Source: an uncultured Clostridia bacterium (GTDB taxonomy: Bacteria > Bacillota > Clostridia > Oscillospirales > CAG-272). From it: DNA of 41,072 nucleotides. This document shows positions 14,315 through 22,229 of this stretch, in pieces (positions within the stretch are counted from its first letter, which is position 1; each line of letters starts with the position of its first letter). The position numbers were made by a program, and so were the translations under genes. The DNA lies in the NCBI GenBank assembly GCA_947627815.1, contig CANQXN010000003.1, positions 1-41,072 on the forward strand, in the 5' to 3' direction. The notes below the pieces were generated by a model. That model did no database searches. It was given only the letters and a program-made list of their open reading frames with translations, and had not been told where the DNA came from.

Positions 14315-15780
14315 ACGACAAGACAATCAATCGAATTTCGCGAAAAGCAGAAGAGCCTTGCCGTGCAAAGTTCTTGGTCACTTGCGAAAAATACGATTTT
14401 CTTAATACCGATTCTATTCTCGTCGGTTTTTCCGGCGGCCCCGATTCCATGGCGCTTTTGTCTCTTCTGGAACCCGTTGCCAAAGAAAAAAAGATCCGCT
14501 TGGGCGCAATCCATATCGATCACGGCATCCGAGGCAATGAAGCGTCACGCGATCTCGCTTTCTGTGAAAATTACTGCGCCCAATATACCATTCCCTTTTA
14601 CTCCTATGTTCTTGATATTCCCGCCATTGCCAAACAAACCGGCCGCGGGTTAGAAGAAACCGCGCGCGCCGAACGCTACCGTCTGTTTGCCACCTGCGCG
14701 CGGAAGGAACATTTTTCAACCATTGCCCTCGCTCATACAGCCACCGATAATTTGGAAACAATTCTTTTTCACCTGTCGCGCGGTGCCGCTCTGCAAGGGA
14801 TTGCCGGTATTCCTCCCTATCGGGACAATATCATTCGTCCTCTCATCGAACACACCCGGGAGGAGCTGCTGGAGTATCTGGAAAAACATCATTTGCCCTA
14901 TGTGACAGACAGCAGCAACCAGGATCTCGCCTTTGCGAGAAACTATATCCGACATGAGATTCTCCCGCGGTTACGCCACCTGAATCCCTCGGTAGAGTCA
15001 GCGGCCGTCCGCTTCTCTTCCTTGATGCGCGAAGACGCCGCCTATTTACAATCACAAGCCAAGATCTATGCCGCCTGTGACGATGTGGCAACGCTGGCGA
15101 ATTTGCCGCAGCCGATTCTCTCGCGGGTGTTGCTCATAAAAATCAGACGAAAAGTAAACAATGATATAAGCCCTTTTTGCGCCTATGCGGAAGACCCGTC
15201 AGCCAACATCAGCGCAAATGTGATTAACGCCCTGTGCCGCGCGATTCGCCAAACGCGTACAGGAGAACCCGCACGGCGCTTTTCTCTCCCGGGGAAACGA
15301 TTTCTGCTTATTCAAAACGGAAAAGTGATACTTGCGGAAGATTCACCCGCTTCTCCTCTTGAAAAATCACCCCAACCGCCGAAAGCGACTCCCCTTATCA
15401 TGGGCGGTGAGACCTTTTTTTCAGAGGCGTGGTCGATCGGCGTATATGAAAATGAAACGCTTATCCCTCCGAAAGATTCCAGAATTTTCGCCCATGCGCT
15501 TTTAGCCAAAGAAAAGATACGCGGCGTCTTATACGCCAGAACCAGGCAGGCGCTGGATTGTTATCGCATACGCCGAATGACGAAAAAGATCCGCAAAATG
15601 CTTTGTGATAAAAAAATCCCGCCGGCTGTCAGAGATTCTCTCCCTGTGATATGCGATGACGAGGGTCCCCTGGCCGTCCCCGGATTTGCGCCGGCCGACC
15701 GTGTCAATCCGCTGTATCCGAGCACCGATATCGCATCGGATGCGCCGAAAATTATCCTTGTTTTTTTAAAAAAATCATAA
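14311..15780 (+). CDS. tilS: tRNA(Ile)-lysidine synthase TilS
   Basis: Attaches lysine to C34 of tRNA-Ile(CAU) using ATP so that it reads AUA. The 489 residues hold the N-type ATP pyrophosphatase loop FSGGPDSMALL near residue 40 and AIHIDHGIRG, then the family run GLEETARAERYRLF, IALAHTATDNLETILFHLSRGAALQGIAGI and DSSNQDLAFARNYIRHEILP. The C-terminal domain (YRIRRMTKKIRKMLCDKKIP) is the TilS tRNA acceptor-binding part. It starts within the dnaB stop and precedes hpt; tilS-hpt-ftsH is the standard Firmicute cluster. Confidence 0.97.
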   Translation: MNDKTINRISRKAEEPCRAKFLVTCEKYDFLNTDSILVGFSGGPDSMALLSLLEPVAKEKKIRLGAIHIDHGIRGNEASRDLAFCENYCAQYTIPFYSYVLDIPAIAKQTGRGLEETARAERYRLFATCARKEHFSTIALAHTATDNLETILFHLSRGAALQGIAGIPPYRDNIIRPLIEHTREELLEYLEKHHLPYVTDSSNQDLAFARNYIRHEILPRLRHLNPSVESAAVRFSSLMREDAAYLQSQAKIYAACDDVATLANLPQPILSRVLLIKIRRKVNNDISPFCAYAEDPSANISANVINALCRAIRQTRTGEPARRFSLPGKRFLLIQNGKVILAEDSPASPLEKSPQPPKATPLIMGGETFFSEAWSIGVYENETLIPPKDSRIFAHALLAKEKIRGVLYARTRQALDCYRIRRMTKKIRKMLCDKKIPPAVRDSLPVICDDEGPLAVPGFAPADRVNPLYPSTDIASDAPKIILVFLKKS

Positions 15781-15808
15781 AATTCGAGAAAAAGGAAGGT
15801 GCTATGCC

Positions 15809-16393
15809 GTGCAAGGCAAAAATGAAAAAGAATATAAAATAACCGATGATATTGACAGAATTATGATCTCGTCGGATGAACTGCAATCCATTGTCAAAAC
15901 CGTCGCCGCAAAAATCGACAACGACTATCCGGATCCCTCCAAAAAGCTGTTGCTTTTGTGTATTCTGAAAGGCTCTGTTGTTTTCATGGGCGATTTGATG
16001 AAAGCCATCCGCCGCCCGGTAGAAATTGACTTTATGAAAGTTTCTTCCTATGGCGCCGGAACCGTTTCCAGCGGCACTGTCACCATTCTTTTGGATTTGC
16101 AGCGCCGGGATATGCAGGATTTGGACATTGTGATCATTGAGGACATCATTGATAGCGGAAAAACCATGTCCTATCTGACGAAATACCTGAAAAACAAAGG
16201 TGCCAAAAGCATTCGCGTCGCCACATTGCTGGATAAGCCTTGTCGGCGTGAAGTGGATTTTACCGCGGATTATGTCGGCAAAGAAATTGAGGATGCCTTT
16301 GTGGTTGGCTACGGTTTGGATTATGCTGAAAAATACCGCGCACTTCCCTTTATCGGCATACTGAAGCCAGAAGTATACGCGCAACAATCATAA
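15809..16393 (+). CDS. hpt: Hypoxanthine-guanine phosphoribosyltransferase
   Basis: Converts hypoxanthine or guanine plus PRPP to IMP or GMP in purine salvage; the Firmicute enzyme also binds (p)ppGpp. The 194 residues show LLLLCILKGSVVFMGDL (PPi loop), FMKVSSYG (flexible loop), VIIEDIIDSGKTMSYL (PRPP loop) and DAFVVGYGLDY (base-binding region). The start is GTG 15809, with AAGGAAGG nine bases upstream. ATG 15804 is in another frame and gives only 12 codons. It lies 28 bases after tilS. Confidence 0.96.
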   Translation: MQGKNEKEYKITDDIDRIMISSDELQSIVKTVAAKIDNDYPDPSKKLLLLCILKGSVVFMGDLMKAIRRPVEIDFMKVSSYGAGTVSSGTVTILLDLQRRDMQDLDIVIIEDIIDSGKTMSYLTKYLKNKGAKSIRVATLLDKPCRREVDFTADYVGKEIEDAFVVGYGLDYAEKYRALPFIGILKPEVYAQQS

Positions 16394-16399
16394 CACCAC

Positions 16400-16468
16400 G
16401 CCTTGCCCGAAAGGCTACCCATTTCTCTTACATCTTCGGGAAGAAAGGATTCTCATCCGAGAGATGAG
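16400..16468 (+). promoter_or_regulatory. Structured leader between hpt and ftsH
   Basis: Two possible hairpins are visible: CCCGAA with TTCGGG (flanked by CTT and AAG), and CTCATC (16452-16457) with GATGAG (16463-16468). An AAAGGAT at 16444-16450 has no in-frame ftsH start at normal distance. The structures may act on ftsH translation; this is inference. Confidence 0.3.
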
Positions 16469-16482
16469 CCATAAAAGCATTT

Positions 16483-18558
16483 ATGAAGAAAAACGCACGA
16501 CAAATTATCTACTACCTTCTCCTGATCGCGGTGGTCATCGCTATTGTGGCGGCTATTATTTCCAGCATGAACCGCGGGACGAAAAAGCTTTCCAGCGAAA
16601 TTGACCAGTTTTTTGTTAATATCGGCAAAGAAGGTTCCACGGTAACAGGCTCCGATGTCGAGGCCGTCAAGGAATTTAAGTTAGACGCCGACAACTTGCT
16701 GACCATATGGACGAACAATTCCGCCACGCCATATACCAAGCGCATTACGGACAGAGAATATTTTCTCGAAAATTATGTACAGAAATATGTTGTCCCCTAT
16801 AACAATCAGGTCGGCGAGGAAAACGGAATCAAATACGAATTTGAGGAACCAACCACCATCCCGTGGTGGGTCAGCTTCCTGCCTTTCGTCATTATCATTG
16901 TTGTCTTCATCGCCCTGTATGTTTATGTCATCAATCACGCCGGCGCCGCCGGCGGACGGATGGGGTCCTTTGGCAAATCCAAAGCCAAAATGACCATGCA
17001 CGATAATAAGAAACGGGTTCTTTTCTCCGATGTGGCAGGCGCCGATGAAGAAAAAGAAGAACTCCAGGAAATCGTGCAATTTTTGAAAGACCCCGGATAT
17101 TATACCAAATTGGGCGCTCGGATCCCCCACGGTGTCCTATTGGTGGGACCTCCCGGTACCGGTAAAACACTGCTGGCCAAGGCCGTGGCGGGCGAAGCCG
17201 GCGTACCGTTCTTCTCCATTTCCGGCTCCGACTTTGTAGAAATGTATGTCGGTGTCGGCGCCTCTCGTGTGCGTGATCTTTTTGAAACAGCACGAAAAGC
17301 GCCCGCCAGCATCATCTTTATTGACGAGATCGATGCCGTCGGTCGGCACCGTGGCGCCGGTCTCGGCGGCGGACATGATGAACGGGAACAGACATTGAAC
17401 CAACTGCTGGTAGAAATGGACGGCTTTGCCGGCAATGAGGGGATCATTGTTATGGCTGCCACGAACCGCCCTGACATCCTCGACCCCGCCTTACTGCGTC
17501 CCGGTCGTTTTGACCGTCAAATTACCGTCAATCCGCCTGATTTGAAAGGCCGCGAAGAAATCCTGAAAGTTCATGCCAAAGGCAAGCCTTTCGAAAAAGA
17601 TGTGGATCTCGCCGCCGTGGCTAAAACCACCATTGGCTTTACCGGTGCGGATCTTGCCAATCTGCTGAATGAGGCGGCGCTGCTCGCCGCTCGCCGCGAA
17701 AAAGCCTTGATTGGCATGGAGGACATTGAGGATTCCATCATGAAGATCCTTGTCGGCGCGCAAAAGAAATCCAGGAAGATCAGCGAACAAGAGCGGCGCA
17801 ATACCGCTTATCATGAGGCGGGACACGCCATTGTCGCACACATTTTGCCCCTTGTGGATCCGGTGCGTCAGATCTCCATTATCCCTCACGGCAACGCTTT
17901 GGGCTATACCCTCACCCCGCCGGAAGAAGACCGCGTCAGCGAAACAAAAGAAGAACTTTTGCAAGAAATCTGTATGACGCTGGGCGGCCGTGCGGCGGAG
18001 CGGTTGATTTTCGGCGATTATACCGGCGGCGCCTCCGGCGATATCAAGCACGCAACGGCCACGGCGCATCGCATGGTCACGCGTTTGGGCATGAGTGAAG
18101 TCTTGGGACCGATCCTCTTTGATAACGATCAAAACGAAGTATTTCTTGGCAGAGACTTCTCTTCTACCCCTCATTACTCCGGTAAAACCGCCGCGCTCAT
18201 TGATGAAGAAATCCACAAAATTATCACCGAGGCATATGATCGGGCGGAGCAAATCCTCAAAGACAATATGGCCAAACTGCATTTTATTGCCCAATATCTG
18301 GTCGACCATGAAACCATGGATGCCGAACAGTTTGCTCGCGTTATGGAACAAGAACAAACCACGACAGAAGAACTGGAACAAATGGTCATGGATAAAAAGG
18401 CGCGCAGTCAGAAAGAAAATGAAGAAAAGCGTTCGATGGATGAAGAAAAGGCCAAGCGCGAAGCGGAACGCCGCGCCTCCATGGACGATCTTTTCAATCC
18501 GAACGGAAAACCCAACGAATCTTCCCATACCGAAAATAACGGAAGTAACGGAAATTAA
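16483..18558 (+). CDS. ftsH: ATP-dependent zinc metalloprotease FtsH
   Basis: A membrane-bound hexameric AAA+ protease that removes damaged membrane proteins and short-lived regulators. The 691 residues comprise a first transmembrane segment (IIYYLLLIAVVIAIVAAII), an extracytoplasmic part, and a second transmembrane segment (WWVSFLPFVIIIVVFIALYVYV). The AAA domain follows (GPPGTGKTLLAKAVAGEAG, IIFIDEIDAVG, second-region-of-homology arginines in ATNRPDILDPALLRPGRFDR). The zinc site is HEAGH, with the distant Asp in SGDIKHATATAHRM. The acidic tail beyond residue 640 is low complexity. No strong SD precedes ATG 16483, and an in-frame TGA at 16465 limits earlier starts. It ends the gdpP-ftsH run of genes. 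Confidence 0.97.
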   Translation: MKKNARQIIYYLLLIAVVIAIVAAIISSMNRGTKKLSSEIDQFFVNIGKEGSTVTGSDVEAVKEFKLDADNLLTIWTNNSATPYTKRITDREYFLENYVQKYVVPYNNQVGEENGIKYEFEEPTTIPWWVSFLPFVIIIVVFIALYVYVINHAGAAGGRMGSFGKSKAKMTMHDNKKRVLFSDVAGADEEKEELQEIVQFLKDPGYYTKLGARIPHGVLLVGPPGTGKTLLAKAVAGEAGVPFFSISGSDFVEMYVGVGASRVRDLFETARKAPASIIFIDEIDAVGRHRGAGLGGGHDEREQTLNQLLVEMDGFAGNEGIIVMAATNRPDILDPALLRPGRFDRQITVNPPDLKGREEILKVHAKGKPFEKDVDLAAVAKTTIGFTGADLANLLNEAALLAARREKALIGMEDIEDSIMKILVGAQKKSRKISEQERRNTAYHEAGHAIVAHILPLVDPVRQISIIPHGNALGYTLTPPEEDRVSETKEELLQEICMTLGGRAAERLIFGDYTGGASGDIKHATATAHRMVTRLGMSEVLGPILFDNDQNEVFLGRDFSSTPHYSGKTAALIDEEIHKIITEAYDRAEQILKDNMAKLHFIAQYLVDHETMDAEQFARVMEQEQTTTEELEQMVMDKKARSQKENEEKRSMDEEKAKREAERRASMDDLFNPNGKPNESSHTENNGSNGN

Positions 18559-18612
18559 GTCCGATATTCTTGCACAACGCCCGTTATAATTAGGCATTAT
18601 CTACAAAAAGGC

Positions 18613-18707
18613 TCCGATTATTACAAAACTTTTGTTCGTTTTTCACTATTGCTATTTGCAAGAAAGTATGATAGAATACTCGAAGAAAAGTATATAAAAT
18701 AATCGGA
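18613..18707. repeat. Perfect 10-bp inverted repeat around the tRNA-Val promoter
   Basis: TCCGATTATT at 18613-18622 and its exact reverse complement at 18698-18707 bracket the promoter and end four bases before the tRNA. The short core TCCGAT also occurs at about 18560. It may be an operator pair, an integration scar or chance. Confidence 0.4.
18649..18677 (+). promoter_or_regulatory. Promoter of tRNA-Val
   Basis: TTGCTA (18649-18654) and TAGAAT (18672-18677) are 17 bases apart, about 34 bases before the mature tRNA 5' end. Confidence 0.6.
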
Positions 18708-18710
18708 CAT

Positions 18711-18787
18711 GGGGGCATAGCTCAGCTGGTTAGAGCGCATGCTTGACATGCATGAGGTCATAGGTTCGAGTCCTATTGTCCCCACCA
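18711..18787 (+). tRNA. tRNA-Val (anticodon GAC)
   Basis: The cloverleaf is complete: acceptor GGGGGCA with TGTCCCC, D-stem GCTC/GAGC, anticodon stem CATGC/GCATG around loop TTGACAT (anticodon GAC), and T-arm ATAGG-TTCGAGT-CCTAT. A CCA end is encoded. It reads valine GUC and GUU codons. Confidence 0.97.
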
Positions 18788-18797
18788 TTTTAAAAAG

Positions 18798-18832
18798 AAC
18801 CAGATTGATACAATGTATCAATCTGGTTTTTT
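18798..18832 (+). terminator. Strong terminator after tRNA-Val
   Basis: A perfect 14-bp stem (18798-18811 with 18815-18828), a three-base AAT loop and a T-run. It lies 10 bases after the CCA end and only 23 bases before the next CDS. Confidence 0.92.
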
Positions 18833-18855
18833 CGTTCCCATCTTTGTATAAACAC

Positions 18856-21417
18856 ATGCGACAAGACATTGGTAAAGATTTTAAAGGCGAACTCACCTTT
18901 GACAATGAACAATGGTATGCGGTCGGTCAAACATGGAATGATGCTATGATTTATGTCATGACCAAAACCATGACCGCCCTTACAAATGACGGATTATTAA
19001 TTGGCATTCTCGCTATTGTGTTTTTAATACTTGCAGCCATTATTACCGCTTGCGGCATTTTGTTTACCAAAGACGCGATTCGCGGTCGTATGCCCGCATA
19101 TAATGCAATAATTCATACCAAGGATAAAGACGGTAAAAAAAGAGGAGTCCTCAATTTCAATAAAACAATGGGTAAAAAGTTATTACCCTATTGCATTATT
19201 GGGCTGTGTTTGATTATCACATTAGCATTTTATATTCAATCCTTAAATTCTCTTTCTATTGTGGCAAGTGAAGCCAATACAAAAATTGATCAAATCAATA
19301 CTTCGTTAGAACAAAATATCACAGACGCTTCAGCCTTAAATACCGAATATAAAGATACATTTATGATTAAATGTAGTCAAATAACGACCTTTTTGGAGGA
19401 AAACCCTCAATATATCTTTTCATTTAATCCTGAAGATGAAAATGTACACGAACATCCCATCGCAGTGGCCAATCAATCTAAATATTCCATTAGTAATCAA
19501 AAATTTTTACAAGAACTTTGTCAAACCAATTCCATTGAAAAAATTTCTGTTTTTGATCGCTATGGACGGATTTTAGCGACTAATAATTCGGATTGGTATT
19601 ATGTTATTTCAGATGATCCGAACAGTCAAACATATCCTTTTGGGGAAATACTCGCCGAACATAAAGATGAAGTCGCGCAAGACTTGATTCTTAATGATGA
19701 GGGCGACTATGCTCAATATATCGGCCGTGCCTTCTATTATTATACAATTACAAATGAAGACGGTTCGATTCGTTATGTAACACAAAAAGATTATGACAGC
19801 CAATTTGCCGGAACATGGACGGGTGGCCTTATTCAAAAAAATCGCGGTTTAGTTCAAATCAACATCGCTCCCGAAAGATTAAAAACCGTTGCGGGAACCG
19901 CTACATTAGAATATGTGGCCTCTCATATGAATGTTTACGGCAGCGGCAAAGTTATTATTTTTGATACAAGTGAAAATCATCAATGTATTTATTCGAATAA
20001 TGACTTAGATTTAAATCTTTCCGCGTCTGCTCTTGGTTTTAGCAGCGATGCTTTTGATGAAACCGGTGCAACGTATAGTGGTACAACCACTCTAAATGGA
20101 AATGAGTATTTTCAAATATTAAAGTATAGTAGCGGTAGATATACAGGCGTTCTTATTCCTACGGATGATGTTTATGCTAAAAGAACCTATGTATCATTAA
20201 CAATTTTTATTTCCTCGCTCATTGGCATTATGGTTTTAATGATTGTTAATTGTTTGTTTGGCGCTAAAGAAGAGGCTTTATATCTTGAAGGCAAACAAAA
20301 CGCTGAAAAAAGAAGTCGTAATGAAAAAGAGACAATCACTGTTACCCTACCATCGGGCAAAACGAAAAAGACAAGATCAGCAGCTGCCAGATGGGATGCG
20401 CCGGCAGTAGCGTGGCGTGATAAATCGCCTGACCAAAAACTTGCTACGATTACTACCCTACTCGTTTATGCGTTCATTACTATAACTGTCCTAGGGATTC
20501 TATTCGCTCGAATTGGATTATTTGATATTAAGATTGTTAATTACACATATAGTGTTGTTGCGAAACGCGGTCTTAATATCTTCACATTGACGCAAGGCAT
20601 TATCATTTTATTAATTGTCTTTTACATCGCCAAGATCGTTCAACTATTAATTCAAGTAACGGCAGAGAATGTTGGCAGTAGAGCAGAAACATTAGGTCAT
20701 TTACTTGCATCGGTGATTCGCTATGGCGTGGTAATTTGGGCAATATTCTATATTCTCTACTTATGTGGCTTAGATACAGGAAGCTTACTTGCATCGGCCG
20801 GTATTCTTTCATTGGTGATTGGTCTTGGCGCTCAAAGTATGATTCAAGATATTTTAGCGGGTCTATTTATCGTTTTTGAAGGAGAATTTAGAGTTGGTGA
20901 TATTGTAACCGTTGGCGATTTTCGCGGTAATGTTCTGGAAATTGGTCTTCGTACCACCATAATCGAAGATGCAACGAAAAACATTAAGGTTTTCAATAAC
21001 TCGCAATTATCCGGTATTATCAATATGACCAAAGAATTGTCTTGTGCGGTAATTGATGTGAGCATTGAATATGGTGAATCTTTAGAAAGAGTGGAAATGG
21101 TGTTAAACGATGAATTCCCGGCCATACGCCATCGTTTACCCTCCATCATCGATGGCCCGTTTTACAAAGGCGTTTCAGCGTTAAATACAAGTAGTGTTGA
21201 TATTAAAATTATAGCTTTATGTAAAGAAAAAGATCGAATGCAGTTGTGTCGTGACCTAAATAGAGAAGTCTTTTTACTATTCAAAAAGCACAATATCGGC
21301 ATTCCTTTCCCTCAAATTACGGTAAGCTATTTAAAAGACGAAGAGCCGCTTTCATTTACTGAAAAAGACAAGAATGAAACTGAAAAAGACAATAACGATG
21401 TTCAAACTTTTGTTTGA
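18856..21417 (+). CDS. MscS-family mechanosensitive channel with large extracytoplasmic Cache-like domain
   Basis: An 853-residue protein. Two transmembrane segments (about 47-70 and 109-130) precede an extracytoplasmic domain of about 315 residues. Its IEKISVFDRYGRILATNN and GKVIIFDTSENHQCIYSN lines look like the two PAS-like lobes of a double-Cache sensor. Another transmembrane segment (446-468), a charged linker and two or three more segments follow. The MscS pore helix and beta domain come last (LLASAGILSLVIGLGAQSM, GEFRVGDIVTVGDFRGNV). The C-terminal third is clearly MscS; the Cache reading is by eye. The gene is AT-rich: 18 and 22 G+C in two sampled 60-base lines, against 40 in one ftsH line. 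No SD or promoter is visible before ATG 18856, and the frame stays open back into the tRNA, so the start is uncertain; ATG 18943 is possible. Confidence 0.85.
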   Translation: MRQDIGKDFKGELTFDNEQWYAVGQTWNDAMIYVMTKTMTALTNDGLLIGILAIVFLILAAIITACGILFTKDAIRGRMPAYNAIIHTKDKDGKKRGVLNFNKTMGKKLLPYCIIGLCLIITLAFYIQSLNSLSIVASEANTKIDQINTSLEQNITDASALNTEYKDTFMIKCSQITTFLEENPQYIFSFNPEDENVHEHPIAVANQSKYSISNQKFLQELCQTNSIEKISVFDRYGRILATNNSDWYYVISDDPNSQTYPFGEILAEHKDEVAQDLILNDEGDYAQYIGRAFYYYTITNEDGSIRYVTQKDYDSQFAGTWTGGLIQKNRGLVQINIAPERLKTVAGTATLEYVASHMNVYGSGKVIIFDTSENHQCIYSNNDLDLNLSASALGFSSDAFDETGATYSGTTTLNGNEYFQILKYSSGRYTGVLIPTDDVYAKRTYVSLTIFISSLIGIMVLMIVNCLFGAKEEALYLEGKQNAEKRSRNEKETITVTLPSGKTKKTRSAAARWDAPAVAWRDKSPDQKLATITTLLVYAFITITVLGILFARIGLFDIKIVNYTYSVVAKRGLNIFTLTQGIIILLIVFYIAKIVQLLIQVTAENVGSRAETLGHLLASVIRYGVVIWAIFYILYLCGLDTGSLLASAGILSLVIGLGAQSMIQDILAGLFIVFEGEFRVGDIVTVGDFRGNVLEIGLRTTIIEDATKNIKVFNNSQLSGIINMTKELSCAVIDVSIEYGESLERVEMVLNDEFPAIRHRLPSIIDGPFYKGVSALNTSSVDIKIIALCKEKDRMQLCRDLNREVFLLFKKHNIGIPFPQITVSYLKDEEPLSFTEKDKNETEKDNNDVQTFV

Positions 21418-21449
21418 AGCAAAAAAATCACCTACAACGGATATGAAAG

Positions 21450-21764
21450 ATGAAAAACTTAAGTAAAATTTTAGTTTTATTGCTTGTATTAAGTGGCTTA
21501 TATTTCGTTTTTTCTTATCAACAATTCATTTATGCCGCAAGTCAAACTTCTGATTCTGCCTCAAGCGAAACAGCCGAAGAAGAGGAAGCGTCACAGAATG
21601 ATGATAGTACAGTCCTTGCCGTATCAGGAACATCTGTATTAGTAGGTGCCGGCACCTATACCTTTATCCGTCAGAAGAGAAAAAATCAAAAAGAAGAAGA
21701 AGAACAAAAAAATCAGTCTCCTGTTTACTACAAAAATCATTCACGGGAAAACAGGGATTTATAA
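21450..21764 (+). CDS. Small acidic single-pass membrane protein, unknown family
   Basis: A 104-residue protein with a hydrophobic signal sequence (residues 4-30, ending near IYAAS). A Ser/Glu-rich stretch (about 31-52, with EEEE) and a second short hydrophobic segment (TVLAVSGTSVLVGAGTYTFI) follow, then a strongly charged tail (RQKRKNQKEEEE). This suggests an exported or membrane-anchored protein with a short outside part. It starts 32 bases after the MscS stop, shares its AT-rich composition, and is followed by a terminator, so the two are probably one transcript. Only a weak GGA precedes the ATG. No family is recognised; it could be a channel accessory or a stand-alone small membrane protein. 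Confidence 0.6.
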   Translation: MKNLSKILVLLLVLSGLYFVFSYQQFIYAASQTSDSASSETAEEEEASQNDDSTVLAVSGTSVLVGAGTYTFIRQKRKNQKEEEEQKNQSPVYYKNHSRENRDL

Positions 21765-21839
21765 TCGCGCTTTGATTTTCAAAAATGCTACTGATAAAAA
21801 ATCATCATGGCATCAATGAATTCTCTTTTGCCAAAACGA

Positions 21840-21872
21840 AAAACACCATCCCATTGGATGGTGTTTTTTTTT
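21840..21872. terminator. Terminator closing the MscS island
   Basis: AACACCATCC (21842-21851) and GGATGGTGTT (21856-21865) form a 10-bp stem with a four-base loop, with A before and nine T after. It serves the plus-strand MscS pair and possibly the convergent HPr-like gene. Confidence 0.9.
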
Positions 21873-21919
21873 CGGATTATCCAAACACTAAAAAATCACA
21901 GGCAAGTGCCAATCTTGCG

Positions 21920-22177
21920 TCAAATATATTCGTTCATACAATGTCTTAATCGATGAGCCGCCTCTTGTTCATCATCGCCTGAAACGGTCACCGTAACGGT
22001 ATCCCCTGTTTTTACAATTAAAGACATTACATCCAGAGATCCCTTGACATTGGCGACTTTACTGCCCTTGATCATAGTAACAGCGGCGTTATATCGCGAT
22101 GCTTCCTTCGCCAATCGGCTGGCCGGCTGTTCATAAATGCCCAACGGATCTTTTACAACATGGGTGAATTCAATCAT
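21920..22177 (-). CDS. HPr-fold protein lacking the phosphorylatable histidine
   Basis: An 85-residue protein that aligns with HPr without gaps, so residue numbers match. Where HPr has GLHARPA, this has GIYEQPA: His15 is Tyr, Arg17 is Gln and Pro18 is kept. Where HPr has KSIMGVMSL, this has KGSLDVMSL: Ser46 is Gly and a serine stands at 47. It therefore cannot carry phosphate like HPr. It recalls Crh, the Bacillus HPr homologue without His15, but lacks Crh's Ser46 position. I start at ATG 22177, with AAGGA about 12 bases upstream; the open frame reaches 22219. It lies 52 bases after the P-type ATPase on the same strand. The role is unknown; a regulatory or structural use of the HPr fold is inference. 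Confidence 0.8.
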   Translation of the reverse strand: MIEFTHVVKDPLGIYEQPASRLAKEASRYNAAVTMIKGSKVANVKGSLDVMSLIVKTGDTVTVTVSGDDEQEAAHRLRHCMNEYI

Positions 22178-22229
22178 GGCCTTTTTTCTTCCTTGACTTG
22201 ATACTTTAGTTTGTGTCAAAGCAAGTGTT

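Noticed and set aside
15804..15842. ATG and 12-codon frame at the hpt start
   Set aside because: The SD serves GTG 15809 at better spacing; the short frame has no support.
16464..16604. A 46-codon frame overlapping the ftsH start
   Set aside because: SD is 14 bases away and the peptide matches no family; most likely chance, given the ftsH overlap.
17491..18597. A 368-codon frame antisense to ftsH
   Set aside because: It mirrors the ftsH codon pattern, is rich in His/Phe/Arg without domain sense, and ftsH is certain on the other strand.
18739..18855. Open frame extending the MscS gene upstream into tRNA-Val
   Set aside because: It would be translated from within the tRNA and through a 14-bp terminator hairpin, so it is read-open by chance.
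18760..21900. Search for an att-type direct repeat of the tRNA-Val 3' end
   Set aside because: No second copy of the T-arm/acceptor sequence was seen downstream, so no integrated element is called.
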